A DNA stretch of 52,359 nt from an uncultured Verrucomicrobia subdivision 3 bacterium (GTDB taxonomy: Bacteria > Verrucomicrobiota > Verrucomicrobiia > Limisphaerales > UBA11358). The translations under genes and the position numbers were made by a program. The DNA is taken from NCBI GenBank assembly GCA_903875465.1, contig CAIQWB010000152.1, positions 1 to 52,359 on the forward strand, given 5' to 3'. Numbering within the stretch: position 1 is the stretch's first letter; every line of letters begins with the position of its first letter. Shown here one piece after another: positions 34,037 through 41,642 of the stretch. The notes under the pieces are model-generated. The model did no database searches. It saw nothing but the letters and a program-made list of their open reading frames with translations, and was not told where the DNA came from.

Positions 34037-35740
34037 CTAAGCCGGCGGAGCGTCCTGCCCCTGCGCCACTTGCGACTTTGGACCTTGGACTTGGGACTGG
34101 TACTTCTTCCGCCCCTGCGCCGCGCGACTATTGCTCAGTCCGGCCAGGCGCAGGTGTTGCAATTCGCCATCCTCCCGGCTGCCGGCATCCTTCGCCGTCG
34201 CATAACCCCGGCTCGGCTTGGGCAGCGTCTGGCCATCCTCCTTCCGCCGGTTTGGAACTTGCGACGTTGGGCCTTGGACTGTCCCCATCCCCGCCCGGCT
34301 CCAAAAGGCGGCGGCGGCTTGCGGATCCGGCATCTGGGACGAGGCCGTTTGGATGGCCCCCGGCTCCGCACCCCGGGCAATGGCCTGGTCGGGGTACTGG
34401 ATGCCCGCCCCCATCGGAGCGCGGGTTTCCGTTCGATCCGCCTCCTGCGGGGCTGCAGTTGGGGTTTTGGCATTGGAAGTTTCCGGCGTTGCCGGCTCTG
34501 CCCCCGCGACTGGCGGTGCCAGACACGGATCCTCCTCCGCCGGCACCCGCCACCGAAACCGCTGGTACACATCCTTCAACGCCACGCGCAACCCCAGCGG
34601 CACCAGCGTTTGCAGTGCCGTCAGATCCTCGGCTCGATAATCCCCGGGCGGGGGCATCAGCACGAACCACGCGCGCGGTTCCGCCCCAAAGAGGTAACGG
34701 AGAATGGGGCGGTCGATCCGTTCGTTAAAAACCCCGGTAACCCACTTCGCGTCCCGCCCCAGGAAGATCCCCGACTCTTCTTTTTGAATGCTTGCCCCCA
34801 CCGGCGGATGGCCCGGTCCGTTGTTCAGACCGTTCTGGTGATGACGCACGCCCGTGGCCAGGTCGATCCCCCGGTAACACTTCGCGTAGAGCGAGTTGCA
34901 CCATTGGACCATGGGCTCGAAGGGCAGGGCATTGCGGGCCGATTGTTCCAGAAACTTGAACATCACACTCTCGTTGTGGAGCACGGCGCCGTCGTTCGCC
35001 AGGGTATGCATCGCGGTCAGGGCCTGGTTCCACTCGTCGGTGCCGGTCTGCGCCGTCGTTTGGGCATCCAGAAATCCGCTGCCGTAGCGTGCATTGAAGA
35101 GGTTCCAGTCGCGCAGGGCGAACGCTTTCAGAGTAAAGATGAGGCAGAGCGGGCGCATCCAGCCGCAGTTCACCGCCGTGAGCCACTCGCCGCGCAGACA
35201 AGGCTGGCCGTACACATCGAAGATGTGCTGGAGATACCCCAGGTAACCGCGCCGCGCCTCGAAGAACCAGACCGGCGTATGCCGGAATTCGCACGTGACC
35301 TCCCGGGCCGCCGGGTTGTCGATCCGGAGCAACATCTCATGTGCCGAGTAATAGTGATCCAGCGCCGACAACGTCTGATAGATCAGCTCATCCGTGCCGC
35401 CGGTGGCGTCCTGGTCGAGCGCCCGGGTGGCCGTGAGGTGATCGTAAAAATATTGCAGCGCCAGCGCGTGACGATCGCCCGCCAGCGAACCATCGCTGAC
35501 CACCTGCCAGTCCAGCCCGGCGGCGTCCGCCTTCCGCTTGTCGGAATTCACCGCCAGCTCCGCGTCCCGCTCCAGCATGGTTTCCCAGGTCTTCCCAATC
35601 ACCCGCAATTCGCCAATGCGAAACGCATTGAGCTGGCTGGTGATGAGCTTCATGTCCAGCTCCGGCAACGGCGAGTAGCGGAGTCGGATCGCCCATTCGA
35701 TGCGGGCCTGGTTGAAATGGCTTTGACCGGTTGAATTCAT
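34037..35740 (-). CDS. Mu gp29-like portal protein (DUF935 type)
   Basis: A 567-residue protein. Residues about 1-400 form the portal core: WAIRLRYSPLPELDMKLITS, ELRVIGKTWETMLERDAELA, then WLTAVNCGWMRPLCLIFTLK, AFALRDWNLFNARYGSG and GRDAKWVTGVFNERIDRPIL. The last 160 residues are Pro/Ala/Gln-rich, probably disordered, and encoded by word-like repeats (SQVQGPKSQVAQGQ, TVQGPTSQVPNRRKEDG). The portal forms the DNA entry ring at one capsid vertex. The ATG at 35,740 has a strong GGAGGT ribosome site 9 bp upstream. Homologues usually end soon after the core, so the tail looks like an added extension. Confidence 0.8.
   Translation of the reverse strand: MNSTGQSHFNQARIEWAIRLRYSPLPELDMKLITSQLNAFRIGELRVIGKTWETMLERDAELAVNSDKRKADAAGLDWQVVSDGSLAGDRHALALQYFYDHLTATRALDQDATGGTDELIYQTLSALDHYYSAHEMLLRIDNPAAREVTCEFRHTPVWFFEARRGYLGYLQHIFDVYGQPCLRGEWLTAVNCGWMRPLCLIFTLKAFALRDWNLFNARYGSGFLDAQTTAQTGTDEWNQALTAMHTLANDGAVLHNESVMFKFLEQSARNALPFEPMVQWCNSLYAKCYRGIDLATGVRHHQNGLNNGPGHPPVGASIQKEESGIFLGRDAKWVTGVFNERIDRPILRYLFGAEPRAWFVLMPPPGDYRAEDLTALQTLVPLGLRVALKDVYQRFRWRVPAEEDPCLAPPVAGAEPATPETSNAKTPTAAPQEADRTETRAPMGAGIQYPDQAIARGAEPGAIQTASSQMPDPQAAAAFWSRAGMGTVQGPTSQVPNRRKEDGQTLPKPSRGYATAKDAGSREDGELQHLRLAGLSNSRAAQGRKKYQSQVQGPKSQVAQGQDAPPA
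34415..34443. repeat. REP-like sequence inside the portal gene
   Basis: The plus strand reads CGGAGCGCGGGTTTCCGTTC, then GATCCGCC, a diverged relative of the palindrome at 33,247. It is read in frame as DRTETRAP, matching RRTEVRAP in the protease linker. Confidence 0.5.
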
Positions 35741-35798
35741 AAAGTTGTTACCTCCGTTGATGTTCCCGTTGCTGCCTTCTTCATGCTTCGTTCTTCCT

Positions 35799-37196
35799 TC
35801 ATAAAACCACCTCCGCTGTCGCCCGCCCCATCCCCATATTCCCCGCCGTGGTCCGCGGACTCAACGGCCGCGCGAACGCCACCGGTCCGCCCCCCGTCGT
35901 GCCCGCTCGCAGCGCCAGCGCCAGCGCCGTCGCGCGATCCGCATGTCCCCCATCCGAGTGCGGCGCCCGGTACGTCACCCCGCCCGCCGCCAGGGCCACC
36001 CGGCACAGTGAATGCAAATCCTCCCGCACCTTCCGGTCGCTGGGAATTCCCACCAGCCGTTTCTCAAACGCCACCCGCAACGCTGGAAACAATTCCAGCT
36101 TCAGGCTGTTCGTGAAGGCGCACAGTTCAATCTTCCCAAACTGGTGCTGCTGCGGATGGTATTCCCCCCAGCCCTCCTTGCGCGCGACCAGCAAATCTCC
36201 CAGCCCAATCCCCGGCCCCGTGTAATCCACGCACACCCGCCGCGCCCGTTGGATGCGCGGCCGCAAAATCTCCAGCTGCTCCGGCGTCGGCACATTCTGA
36301 ATTTCCAGCACCTCGCGCGTCAGGGCATAGCCCCCGCCCGTCAATTCCAGCGTCCAGCACACCGTCAAATCCCGCTTCCGGCCAAAATCTATCCCGCACA
36401 CCAGCGGCGCCCCGCCGCGACCCGCCCAAAATTCCGGCTCCACCTTCATCGTCGCCCGGTCATTTTCCCCAGTGGCAATCAGTTCATAGGGCAGCAACAC
36501 CGTCGCGCCATCCATGAACTGGCATTCATACTCCTGGGCCCAGCCCTCCGGATCATCCAGCCCCGCCTTCACTTCCTCAATGTTCAGCGGCAGCCCCTGG
36601 GCCACCGCGTCGTGAATATCCACCCGGTGCTTGCTCCAGTTATTGTCCTTCGTCCACAGATCGTGAAATTTGTTCGACCGCCCATTCGGCGTGCTGACGA
36701 TGCGGATTTTGAAGTCCCCCTTCAACGGGTTGGTGATGCTGGGATAAATCGCCCGCCAGATCGCCTCCGGGTCTTCATGGAACGCAAATTCATCCAGTAA
36801 CAAATTGGCGGAATAACCCCGCACCGTCGCCGGATTCGCCGGAATCGCAATGAGCCGGCTCCCGTTGGGCCAGATCATTTCCGCCTCTTTCAGTAATGTC
36901 TGCGGGCCGCCCGAGCGACGGGATTTGTGTCCCTCGATTGCCACCCCAAACGCGGCGTCGTGATCCTGTGCCTTGCGCAAGGTTTCCAGTGCTTGCCGTT
37001 CCCCGGCGCTCAGAATCACCCAGGTCGTCTTGCGCCTCCGGCAATCCAGCACCGCCTCCAGCGAGGTGGTAAAACTCTTGCCCGTCTGCCGCGCCCATAG
37101 CCCGATCTTAAACCGCGCCTCGTCCCGCACCCAGTCGCGCCCGTAAGGCTGCAAGCGGAGGATCGGACTCGTAAATGTTTTCAGCGCGGGTTCCAT
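35799..37196 (-). CDS. terminase large subunit (Mu gp28-like)
   Basis: A 465-residue packaging motor. The ATPase domain has Walker A WARQTGKS (34-41), Walker B NLLLDEFAF with DE at 135-136, and coupling motif STPNGRSN (168-175). The C-terminal RNase H-like nuclease has GIDFGRKRDLT (Asp270), VCVDYTGPGIGLGDLL and, near the end, GHADRATALALALRAG with the third acidic position. All motifs needed for DNA translocation and cleavage are present. It starts 2 bp after the small-subunit stop. The nuclease architecture fits headful packaging of Mu-like phages, so the particle, if made, could package host DNA. Confidence 0.9.
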   Translation of the reverse strand: MEPALKTFTSPILRLQPYGRDWVRDEARFKIGLWARQTGKSFTTSLEAVLDCRRRKTTWVILSAGERQALETLRKAQDHDAAFGVAIEGHKSRRSGGPQTLLKEAEMIWPNGSRLIAIPANPATVRGYSANLLLDEFAFHEDPEAIWRAIYPSITNPLKGDFKIRIVSTPNGRSNKFHDLWTKDNNWSKHRVDIHDAVAQGLPLNIEEVKAGLDDPEGWAQEYECQFMDGATVLLPYELIATGENDRATMKVEPEFWAGRGGAPLVCGIDFGRKRDLTVCWTLELTGGGYALTREVLEIQNVPTPEQLEILRPRIQRARRVCVDYTGPGIGLGDLLVARKEGWGEYHPQQHQFGKIELCAFTNSLKLELFPALRVAFEKRLVGIPSDRKVREDLHSLCRVALAAGGVTYRAPHSDGGHADRATALALALRAGTTGGGPVAFARPLSPRTTAGNMGMGRATAEVVL

Positions 37197-37198
37197 GT

Positions 37199-37750
37199 TT
37201 AAGCGCAGCCGTAAATTTCCTTGATCGCCTGCTCGCGTTCTTCAATGGTCATCGTTCGCTCCCCCAGCACTCGCTCTGTGCTGTCCGCCTGGGCCGCCTT
37301 CCGCTTGAGCAATTCCACCTTCTCCCGGTCCAGTAGCAGGGCTTGAAACCCCAGCTCCTGCTTCACCACCGCCAGTCCCAGTTTGAAGTCCCCCCGGACC
37401 GCCGCCCTCATATAAGCCTTTTTCAGCACCGCCGCCCGCGCTTCATCCAGCGACCACTCCGGATGTTCCAGCAGAAACCGCCGTTCATCCTCCTGTTGCC
37501 GTTCCGCCTCCAAATCTCGCTCCCGCTGGTCCAGCTCCCAGTCGCGAAACACATTCAATTGACCGTCACTTTCCAGGTTCACTGCAAACGTCGCCCGGAG
37601 TTGGTCCCGGATGTTTCTCTGGGTTTCCTGGGATAAAAATAATTCCTGCCAGTAAGCCCGCTGCTCCGGCGCTAACTTCAGCCACAACGCCTTGAGCTTG
37701 GTCATTGGCGCGTTCGCCCCCCCGCGAAATTTTTTCGGTTGATCGTTCAT
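37199..37750 (-). CDS. terminase small subunit-like protein
   Basis: A 183-residue, highly charged helical protein directly before the large subunit (2-bp gap): MTKLKALWLKLAPEQRAYW, ETQRNIRDQLRATFAVNLES, then the Arg/Glu-rich ERDLEAERQQEDERRFLLEH and EREQAIKEIYGC. Helix pattern and position fit the DNA-recognition small subunit. ATG at 37,750 has a GAGGGGGAG ribosome site. The DNA it recognises is not known. Confidence 0.7.
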   Translation of the reverse strand: MNDQPKKFRGGANAPMTKLKALWLKLAPEQRAYWQELFLSQETQRNIRDQLRATFAVNLESDGQLNVFRDWELDQRERDLEAERQQEDERRFLLEHPEWSLDEARAAVLKKAYMRAAVRGDFKLGLAVVKQELGFQALLLDREKVELLKRKAAQADSTERVLGERTMTIEEREQAIKEIYGCA

Positions 37751-37766
37751 GCGTTCGCTCCCCCTC

Positions 37767-38015
37767 TTAAAGTTCCGCGAGCACCGCCTCGCCCATGTCC
37801 CTCATGCTCCACAACCGGCCCTTGAACCGGCTCTGCCAGCCCATGATCCAGCCCGCCGCGTCGCATTTGGCCAGCGCCGCCTCGAATTCCGTGCGCGTGC
37901 AATCGTGCATCAGGTTTACCTCCGCATGCAGCGCGGAGTCGTTGATCTGGCCTCCCTCCAGTTCGTGGAGCACCAGCAGGATCGCTTTCCCAATTTTGAG
38001 TTCCTTTTTTGTCAT
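37767..38015 (-). CDS. small winged-helix-like phage protein, 82 residues
   Basis: MTKKELKIGKAILLVLHELE, then GGQINDSALHAEVNLMHDC, FEAALAKCDAAGWIMGWQSR, ending RLWSMRDMGEAVLAEL. The helix-helix-helix-strand look resembles small winged-helix proteins found near terminases of Mu-like phages. The ATG at 38,015 overlaps the stop of an upstream open frame by 4 bp. It may bind DNA; no function is assigned. Confidence 0.65.
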   Translation of the reverse strand: MTKKELKIGKAILLVLHELEGGQINDSALHAEVNLMHDCTRTEFEAALAKCDAAGWIMGWQSRFKGRLWSMRDMGEAVLAEL

Positions 38016-38209
38016 ATAAATGGTGCGGATTTCGGAGCCGGGCGGTTGCGCCGCTTCGGCATTGAGGCCATGGATTGGGTTAAGCCCGCTCCCGCCCGCG
38101 CTCCGAAAAAGGTTTGTGGTGTTGTGTGGTGCGGCCGTTGGCCTGGCGGCGGCCCTCCCCGGGCGGCCCCCGCCCACGGCGCCCAACGGTTCGCCTCACG
38201 GTTCATCAA
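38012..38209 (-). CDS. possible 65-residue basic protein (uncertain)
   Basis: An open frame of 65 residues, Arg/Pro/Ala-rich, ending SMPKRRNRPAPKSAPFI. It overlaps the next start by the coupled ATGA at 38,015-38,012. The composition is low-complexity and no family is seen; it may equally be non-coding. It is included because the overlap is exact and it fills an otherwise empty 215-bp gap. Confidence 0.25.
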   Translation of the reverse strand: MMNREANRWAPWAGAARGGPPPGQRPHHTTPQTFFGARAGAGLTQSMASMPKRRNRPAPKSAPFI

Positions 38210-38230
38210 TGGTGCCTCCGTGACTGAAAT

Positions 38231-38623
38231 TCAGCGTTCCATCTCCTCGGCCGCCGGCACCCGGGCGCCCACTTTGCCGGCGATGGAAGCCAGCCCCACC
38301 AGCACCCGCTCAAACCGCGCATTGATATGCCGCAGGGTGCGGGCCCGGTCCTCCTGGATGGACCGCAGTTCCAGATCATGCGCCTCCAGCCGGCGTTCCA
38401 ATTCCGCCAGGCGGGCCTCCGTCGCCTCGTGGTTGTACCGGCGGGGCGCCTTGCGCACTTCTATCGGCGGCGCATCCGCCAGCTTTAGCGGCGCCGGACG
38501 GCGGAAGGCCACGATCAGGAAGCTCACCGCCCCCGCCACCCCCAGCAGCACGCAGAGGATCGCCAGCACCCACTTCAGCGTCGCCGCCGGAATGGCATCA
38601 AGAGTTTGTTGCGCCAGTAACAT
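38231..38623 (-). CDS. membrane-anchored coiled-coil protein (holin/spanin-like)
   Basis: A 130-residue protein with one N-terminal membrane helix (about residues 16-41, LKWVLAILCVLLGVAGAVSF), a basic linker and a coiled coil (about 62-108, HEATEARLAELERRLEAHDL). In the lysis region of phages such proteins act as holins or spanin parts; here it lies between the lipase and terminase genes. The function is inferred from topology and position only. Confidence 0.6.
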   Translation of the reverse strand: MLLAQQTLDAIPAATLKWVLAILCVLLGVAGAVSFLIVAFRRPAPLKLADAPPIEVRKAPRRYNHEATEARLAELERRLEAHDLELRSIQEDRARTLRHINARFERVLVGLASIAGKVGARVPAAEEMER

Positions 38624-38705
38624 AAAGGGTTTAAAGCAGCTCCAAATTCCCCGCGCCAGCCGCCCGGCCAGCGCCTCCCCTTAATCCGTCCCGTGCCTTA
38701 CCCAG

Positions 38706-38766
38706 CGTGATTGTATTTTGGATATTCATTGGATGTTGGAGCTTGGAGCTTGGTTGTTGGAACTTT
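38706..38766. repeat. TTGGA-word repeat between lipase and membrane protein genes
   Basis: Plus strand: TGTATTTTGGATATTCATTG, then GATGTTGGAGCTTGGAGCTT and GGTTGTTGGAAC. Word units TTGGA(T/G) with TAT/TGT/GCT spacers are repeated at least six times. It is the clearest member of the word-like repeat family in the window. Confidence 0.75.
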
Positions 38767-38767
38767 C

Positions 38768-39622
38768 CTAGCGTTCTTTTCCATCGGTGCGCTGCGCTTC
38801 CCGCAACGCCGCCACATACCGGTCCACGAAATGATCCGTGATCAGCACATCCTCCAGTCGGCGGTAAGCGCGGTACAGCCCCAGCGCGTCCGACACCAAG
38901 TGCCCCGCCAGGGAGGGATTCAGCACCAGCCTGCCCGTCACGTTGATAAACGCCTCCACCCCCGCGTGGTGATAACCCAGTAATACCCCCGGCACCCGGG
39001 GAACCACATCGTTTTGGTTCACCGCCCGGAAAGTCCTGGCGCCGAGCCGCGCCGCGTAAGCCTCGGCAAATGCCCGGTCCCCCACCCGCGGCTGGCCGAA
39101 GGTATAAACCGCCCGCACCGGGTAACCCAGGTTCGCCAGTCGGAAAGCCGCCAGCACTGCCAGTGCCCCGCCCAGGCTGTGGCCGGTGAGGACCATCGGT
39201 TTGCCGTCGCACACCACCGTCCCGCCGGTGGTCGCGCCCCCGCCCACCCGGGCCTGGATGGCTCCCAGCACCGACTCCACCGCCTGCCAAAAACCGGCAT
39301 GTACCCGGCCTTTCGTCCCCGGCAGCGAACGCAGGGGAAACTCCGCATCCGTAATCCAGTCCCGCAGACTGGCCGTCCCCCGAAACGCAATCACCGTGCA
39401 ATCCTCGTAGGCAGTTATCCGCGCATGCGTCCCCGTCGCCTGATTAAAGCAGCCGACCTGCGCAGCCTCCGCAACGTCCGCGGTGCCATCTATTACCGCC
39501 GAACCCTGCCCAGGCCCTGCCACCCCATTCCCCGCGCCATAAGCCGCCTGACTCTCCGCCACCAGCACCCTCGCATTCCCGAGCACAAACCCGGATTCAT
39601 TCAGTTGCAGATTGGATTTCAT
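38768..39622 (-). CDS. class 3 lipase in the phage lysis position
   Basis: A 284-residue alpha/beta hydrolase of the class 3 (fungal-type) lipase family. The nucleophile elbow is TGHSLGGAL (Ser149), the acid is in NQNDVVPRVP (Asp205) and the His is in ITDHFVDRY (His264), so the catalytic triad looks complete. The typical VYTFGQPRVGDRAF follows the elbow. There is no signal peptide. Phages sometimes encode lipases for host lysis, but here the neighbours are terminase-proximal genes and an exported protein, so a role in release or in lipid attack on recipients is possible. It is a sound enzyme by motif. Confidence 0.85.
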   Translation of the reverse strand: MKSNLQLNESGFVLGNARVLVAESQAAYGAGNGVAGPGQGSAVIDGTADVAEAAQVGCFNQATGTHARITAYEDCTVIAFRGTASLRDWITDAEFPLRSLPGTKGRVHAGFWQAVESVLGAIQARVGGGATTGGTVVCDGKPMVLTGHSLGGALAVLAAFRLANLGYPVRAVYTFGQPRVGDRAFAEAYAARLGARTFRAVNQNDVVPRVPGVLLGYHHAGVEAFINVTGRLVLNPSLAGHLVSDALGLYRAYRRLEDVLITDHFVDRYVAALREAQRTDGKER

Positions 39623-39708
39623 GTTAAATAACCCCCCTTGGTACGGATGTTCACTAATTGAGTACTGTCTTTAAATTCGCGGTAATTAACGTAATTCGCG
39701 GATACCCC

Positions 39709-40206
39709 TCACGGCTTCCCCGTCACCACCTTGATGGCATTCCCCAGCGCCGTGCCCCCCGCGCCAATGGCTCCCACCGTGTTCGTCGTAATGGTGCTGC
39801 TCACCTGGCCCACGCTAAAACTGTGCGCCCCGCCCAGCGCCGCCTGATTCGTCACCCCGCTCTGCACCTGGCTTGCCGCCGGATCCGTGAAAAGAAACGT
39901 GCCGCCGCCCCGGCTGCGATCCGTCCACGTTTCCCGGTACGCCACAAAAATGCGCGGCCCCGGCGTCAGCCAGCCTCCGGCCCGATTGGGTTCCCCGGGG
40001 AAGTGAAACCCCGCATAACCATTGGTCGTCATGCCCGGCAGCTCCAGACTGCCCACCGGCTCCACCACCCGCCAGCCCGACGGCACCGCCGCGCCATACT
40101 TCACCAGCTCATGAGTCGTCGTGGAGGTTTTCGCGAAATGCGCACAGCCCGGACCGGCCTGCGCCACAGATACAATGAAGAGGATGCCGAACTTGGATGT
40201 TTTCAT
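39709..40206 (-). CDS. exported hypothetical protein at the operon start
   Basis: A 165-residue protein with an N-terminal signal-like segment (MKTSKFGILFIVSVAQAGPG, with Cys following) that could be cleaved or lipid-modified, although the lipobox is poor. The mature part includes AVPSGWRVVEPVG, MTTNGYAGFHFPGE and RIFVAYRETW. It is the first gene of the block, right after the operator-like palindromes. No family is recognised. Confidence 0.55.
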   Translation of the reverse strand: MKTSKFGILFIVSVAQAGPGCAHFAKTSTTTHELVKYGAAVPSGWRVVEPVGSLELPGMTTNGYAGFHFPGEPNRAGGWLTPGPRIFVAYRETWTDRSRGGGTFLFTDPAASQVQSGVTNQAALGGAHSFSVGQVSSTITTNTVGAIGAGGTALGNAIKVVTGKP

Positions 40207-40423
40207 AGTGTTTGGTTTTTTGACTTTAAACTTTGGACTTTGGATTTATAAAAATGTCTGGCAGCCGCCTTGAACGAAGCTTGCGGCGGCCACCAGTCGG
40301 GTGCGGGAGGGGGGCACCGGGTGGGTTGTTGGGCAAGGTCTTCCTGCCCCGTCCTTCACCTGCTTTCCCGTTACGATGTAAAACATCATGTGAGTAGTAT
40401 GCACCCGATCTGAAAAAAAGCTC

Positions 40424-40436
40424 GTTTCTCAGAAAC
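40424..40436. promoter_or_regulatory. GTTTCTCAGAAAC palindrome, copy 1
   Basis: A perfect palindrome (6-bp arms, one central base) 217 bp upstream of the first phage-block gene. It is followed by CAAAAAC and GCCAAAAA (40,444-40,451), as in copy 2. It is a candidate binding site for a dimeric regulator. Confidence 0.5.
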
Positions 40437-40567
40437 CAAAAACGCCAAAAAGTGAAAATAATTTTTTTGCTGTGGGCAAAAGGCCCGCCATCGCCCCGTC
40501 CCGCAAGGGTTTGGTGCATTACGAAAATTTGCCAAATAAATGAGTTATACGAGAAAAACCGGCCAGC

Positions 40568-40586
40568 CCCGTTTCTCAGAAACGGG
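40568..40586. promoter_or_regulatory. GTTTCTCAGAAAC palindrome, copy 2 (19-nt perfect palindrome)
   Basis: CCCGTTTCTCAGAAACGGG has 9-bp arms around one central base. GCCAAAAA follows 8 bp after the shared core (40,592-40,599), as after copy 1. The two centres (40,430 and 40,577) are 147 bp apart, about 14 turns of B-DNA, so they lie on the same helix face. Confidence 0.55.
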
Positions 40587-41257
40587 ATTTTGCCAAAAAC
40601 TGCCCTGTTCCCGCCCCCCGAAACCGGGCGTATCACCCCTAAAAGCCTCAATGTTTACCGGCCAATCCTGATGTTGCGAAAAAGTTGCGGGTGTTAAAAA
40701 AGTTAGTTTTGCCCCGGGACAATCATTTAGGGGGTGCCGCCGCCCGCCGGGCGGGGCGAAAATGTGTAACCCATTGCCCACCAACAGGAAGGGCTTGCTT
40801 TCGCTGGCCGGGCAAGGGACCTCCAAAACCGTCGAATTCGCCCTGCGCCCGGCGGAAAACCATGCTTTTAATAAGGCTCAGCAATGGAGATGAGTGGTTA
40901 ACCTTAGGGCGCAATGTCTTCGACCCTTCCTTGAGCCCCCAGCCGGACGCCCTTTCTTCGCCGGTTACGTTCGTGCCGGTGCCCAATGGAGCTTCTGCTT
41001 GTGGAGTTTGGCCAGGGCTTTGGGATTTATTCTGGGTGGCGGTTCGAAAATTTCCGCCGGACCAAACCTGAACCCCGCCATCCCCTCCGCCCCCAAACAA
41101 CCTGCCACACTGATGCTTTGCTCAAAATTCTTTTAAATTGGCGCCAATTCGCGCCATGAGCGGATTAAACAAAAAGCCCCCCGTGAACCCCTGCTTCCCC
41201 GTTGACAATTCCCCCGTTCGGGGGATGATGGGGTCGTCCTTCAAAACCATTAATTCC

Positions 41258-41566
41258 ATGAAAAAACAACTCACGCATGTCGCTCCCCTGAAAGCCGGCC
41301 TGGTCCTCGGCATCCTGCAAGGCCTCCTCTCGCTCATCTTTGTGCCTTTTTTTCTCCTGTTTGCCGTGCTCGGTGGCGCGGCCGCCGCCAAATCCGGCTC
41401 CCCCTTTCCCGCCATTTTCGGCGCGGGTTTTGCGGTCATCCTGCCCCTCTTTTATGCCATCATCGGCTTCATCGTCGGCGCCCTCGGTGCCCTGATTTAT
41501 AATCTGATCGCCAAATGGACTGGCGGCCTCGAATTCGAAGTCAAGGACCTGCCGCCCGCAGTCTGA
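41258..41566 (+). CDS. small integral membrane protein (DUF3566-like)
   Basis: A 102-residue protein with two long membrane segments (about residues 12-38, AGLVLGILQGLLSLIFVPFF, and 52-85, AIFGAGFAVILPLFYAIIGF). The opening KQLTHVAPLKAGLVLG and the ending FEVKDLPP are typical of DUF3566-related two-helix proteins of unknown function. ATG at 41,258 is chosen because the preceding frame has no homology. A bidirectional terminator follows after 27 bp. Confidence 0.7.
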   Translation: MKKQLTHVAPLKAGLVLGILQGLLSLIFVPFFLLFAVLGGAAAAKSGSPFPAIFGAGFAVILPLFYAIIGFIVGALGALIYNLIAKWTGGLEFEVKDLPPAV

Positions 41567-41592
41567 GCCTTTAAGTTTCCTTCCCCGCCAGT

Positions 41593-41628
41593 AAAAAGGG
41601 CCTGACCACTCTGGTCAGACCCTTCTTT
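41593..41628. terminator. bidirectional intrinsic terminator
   Basis: GGG-C-CTGACCA and TGGTCAG-A-CCC (41,598-41,622) form a 10-bp stem with a C/A mismatch and a CTC loop. It is flanked by AAAAA on the left (T-run on the minus strand) and TTCTTT on the right, so it can stop both the membrane-protein gene and the convergent PEP-CTERM gene. Confidence 0.8.
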
Positions 41629-41642
41629 GGTTGGGTTATGCC

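Larger units (their letters stand above)
19442..40206 (-). mobile_element. Mu-like phage head/tail gene block without mobility genes
   Basis: About 21 minus-strand genes in phage order: lysis-like genes, terminase, portal (DUF935 type), protease/scaffold, capsid, connector, tail. The portal and protease types place the head genes with Mu-like phages. No integrase, MuA/MuB-like transposase, repressor, replication gene or recognisable tape measure is present. Host genes flank both sides within 80 bp (left) and 1.1 kb (right). No attachment-site repeat was seen. Inference: a remnant, satellite or domesticated particle module. The exact borders are uncertain. Confidence 0.75.
40207..41257. other. 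1-kb non-coding region upstream of the phage block
   Basis: No supported gene. It holds a TTGGA-type word repeat at 40,217-40,246 (ACTTTGGACTTTGGATTT), a 13-nt palindrome GATGTAAAACATC at 40,375-40,387, two GTTTCTCAGAAAC palindromes with a shared GCCAAAAA follow-on, and several AT-rich stretches. Open frames on either strand show no family resemblance. It is the likely control region of the phage operon; the second half (40,700-41,257) shows only weak features. Confidence 0.45.

Noticed and set aside
39709-40206. Lipoprotein assignment for the first phage-block gene
   Set aside because: The residues before Cys (GPG) do not fit a lipobox, so only an export signal is claimed.
40226-41100. Open frames in the gap upstream of the phage block
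   Set aside because: They cross palindromes and AT-rich sequence, show no family resemblance and have no ribosome site. The region looks regulatory.
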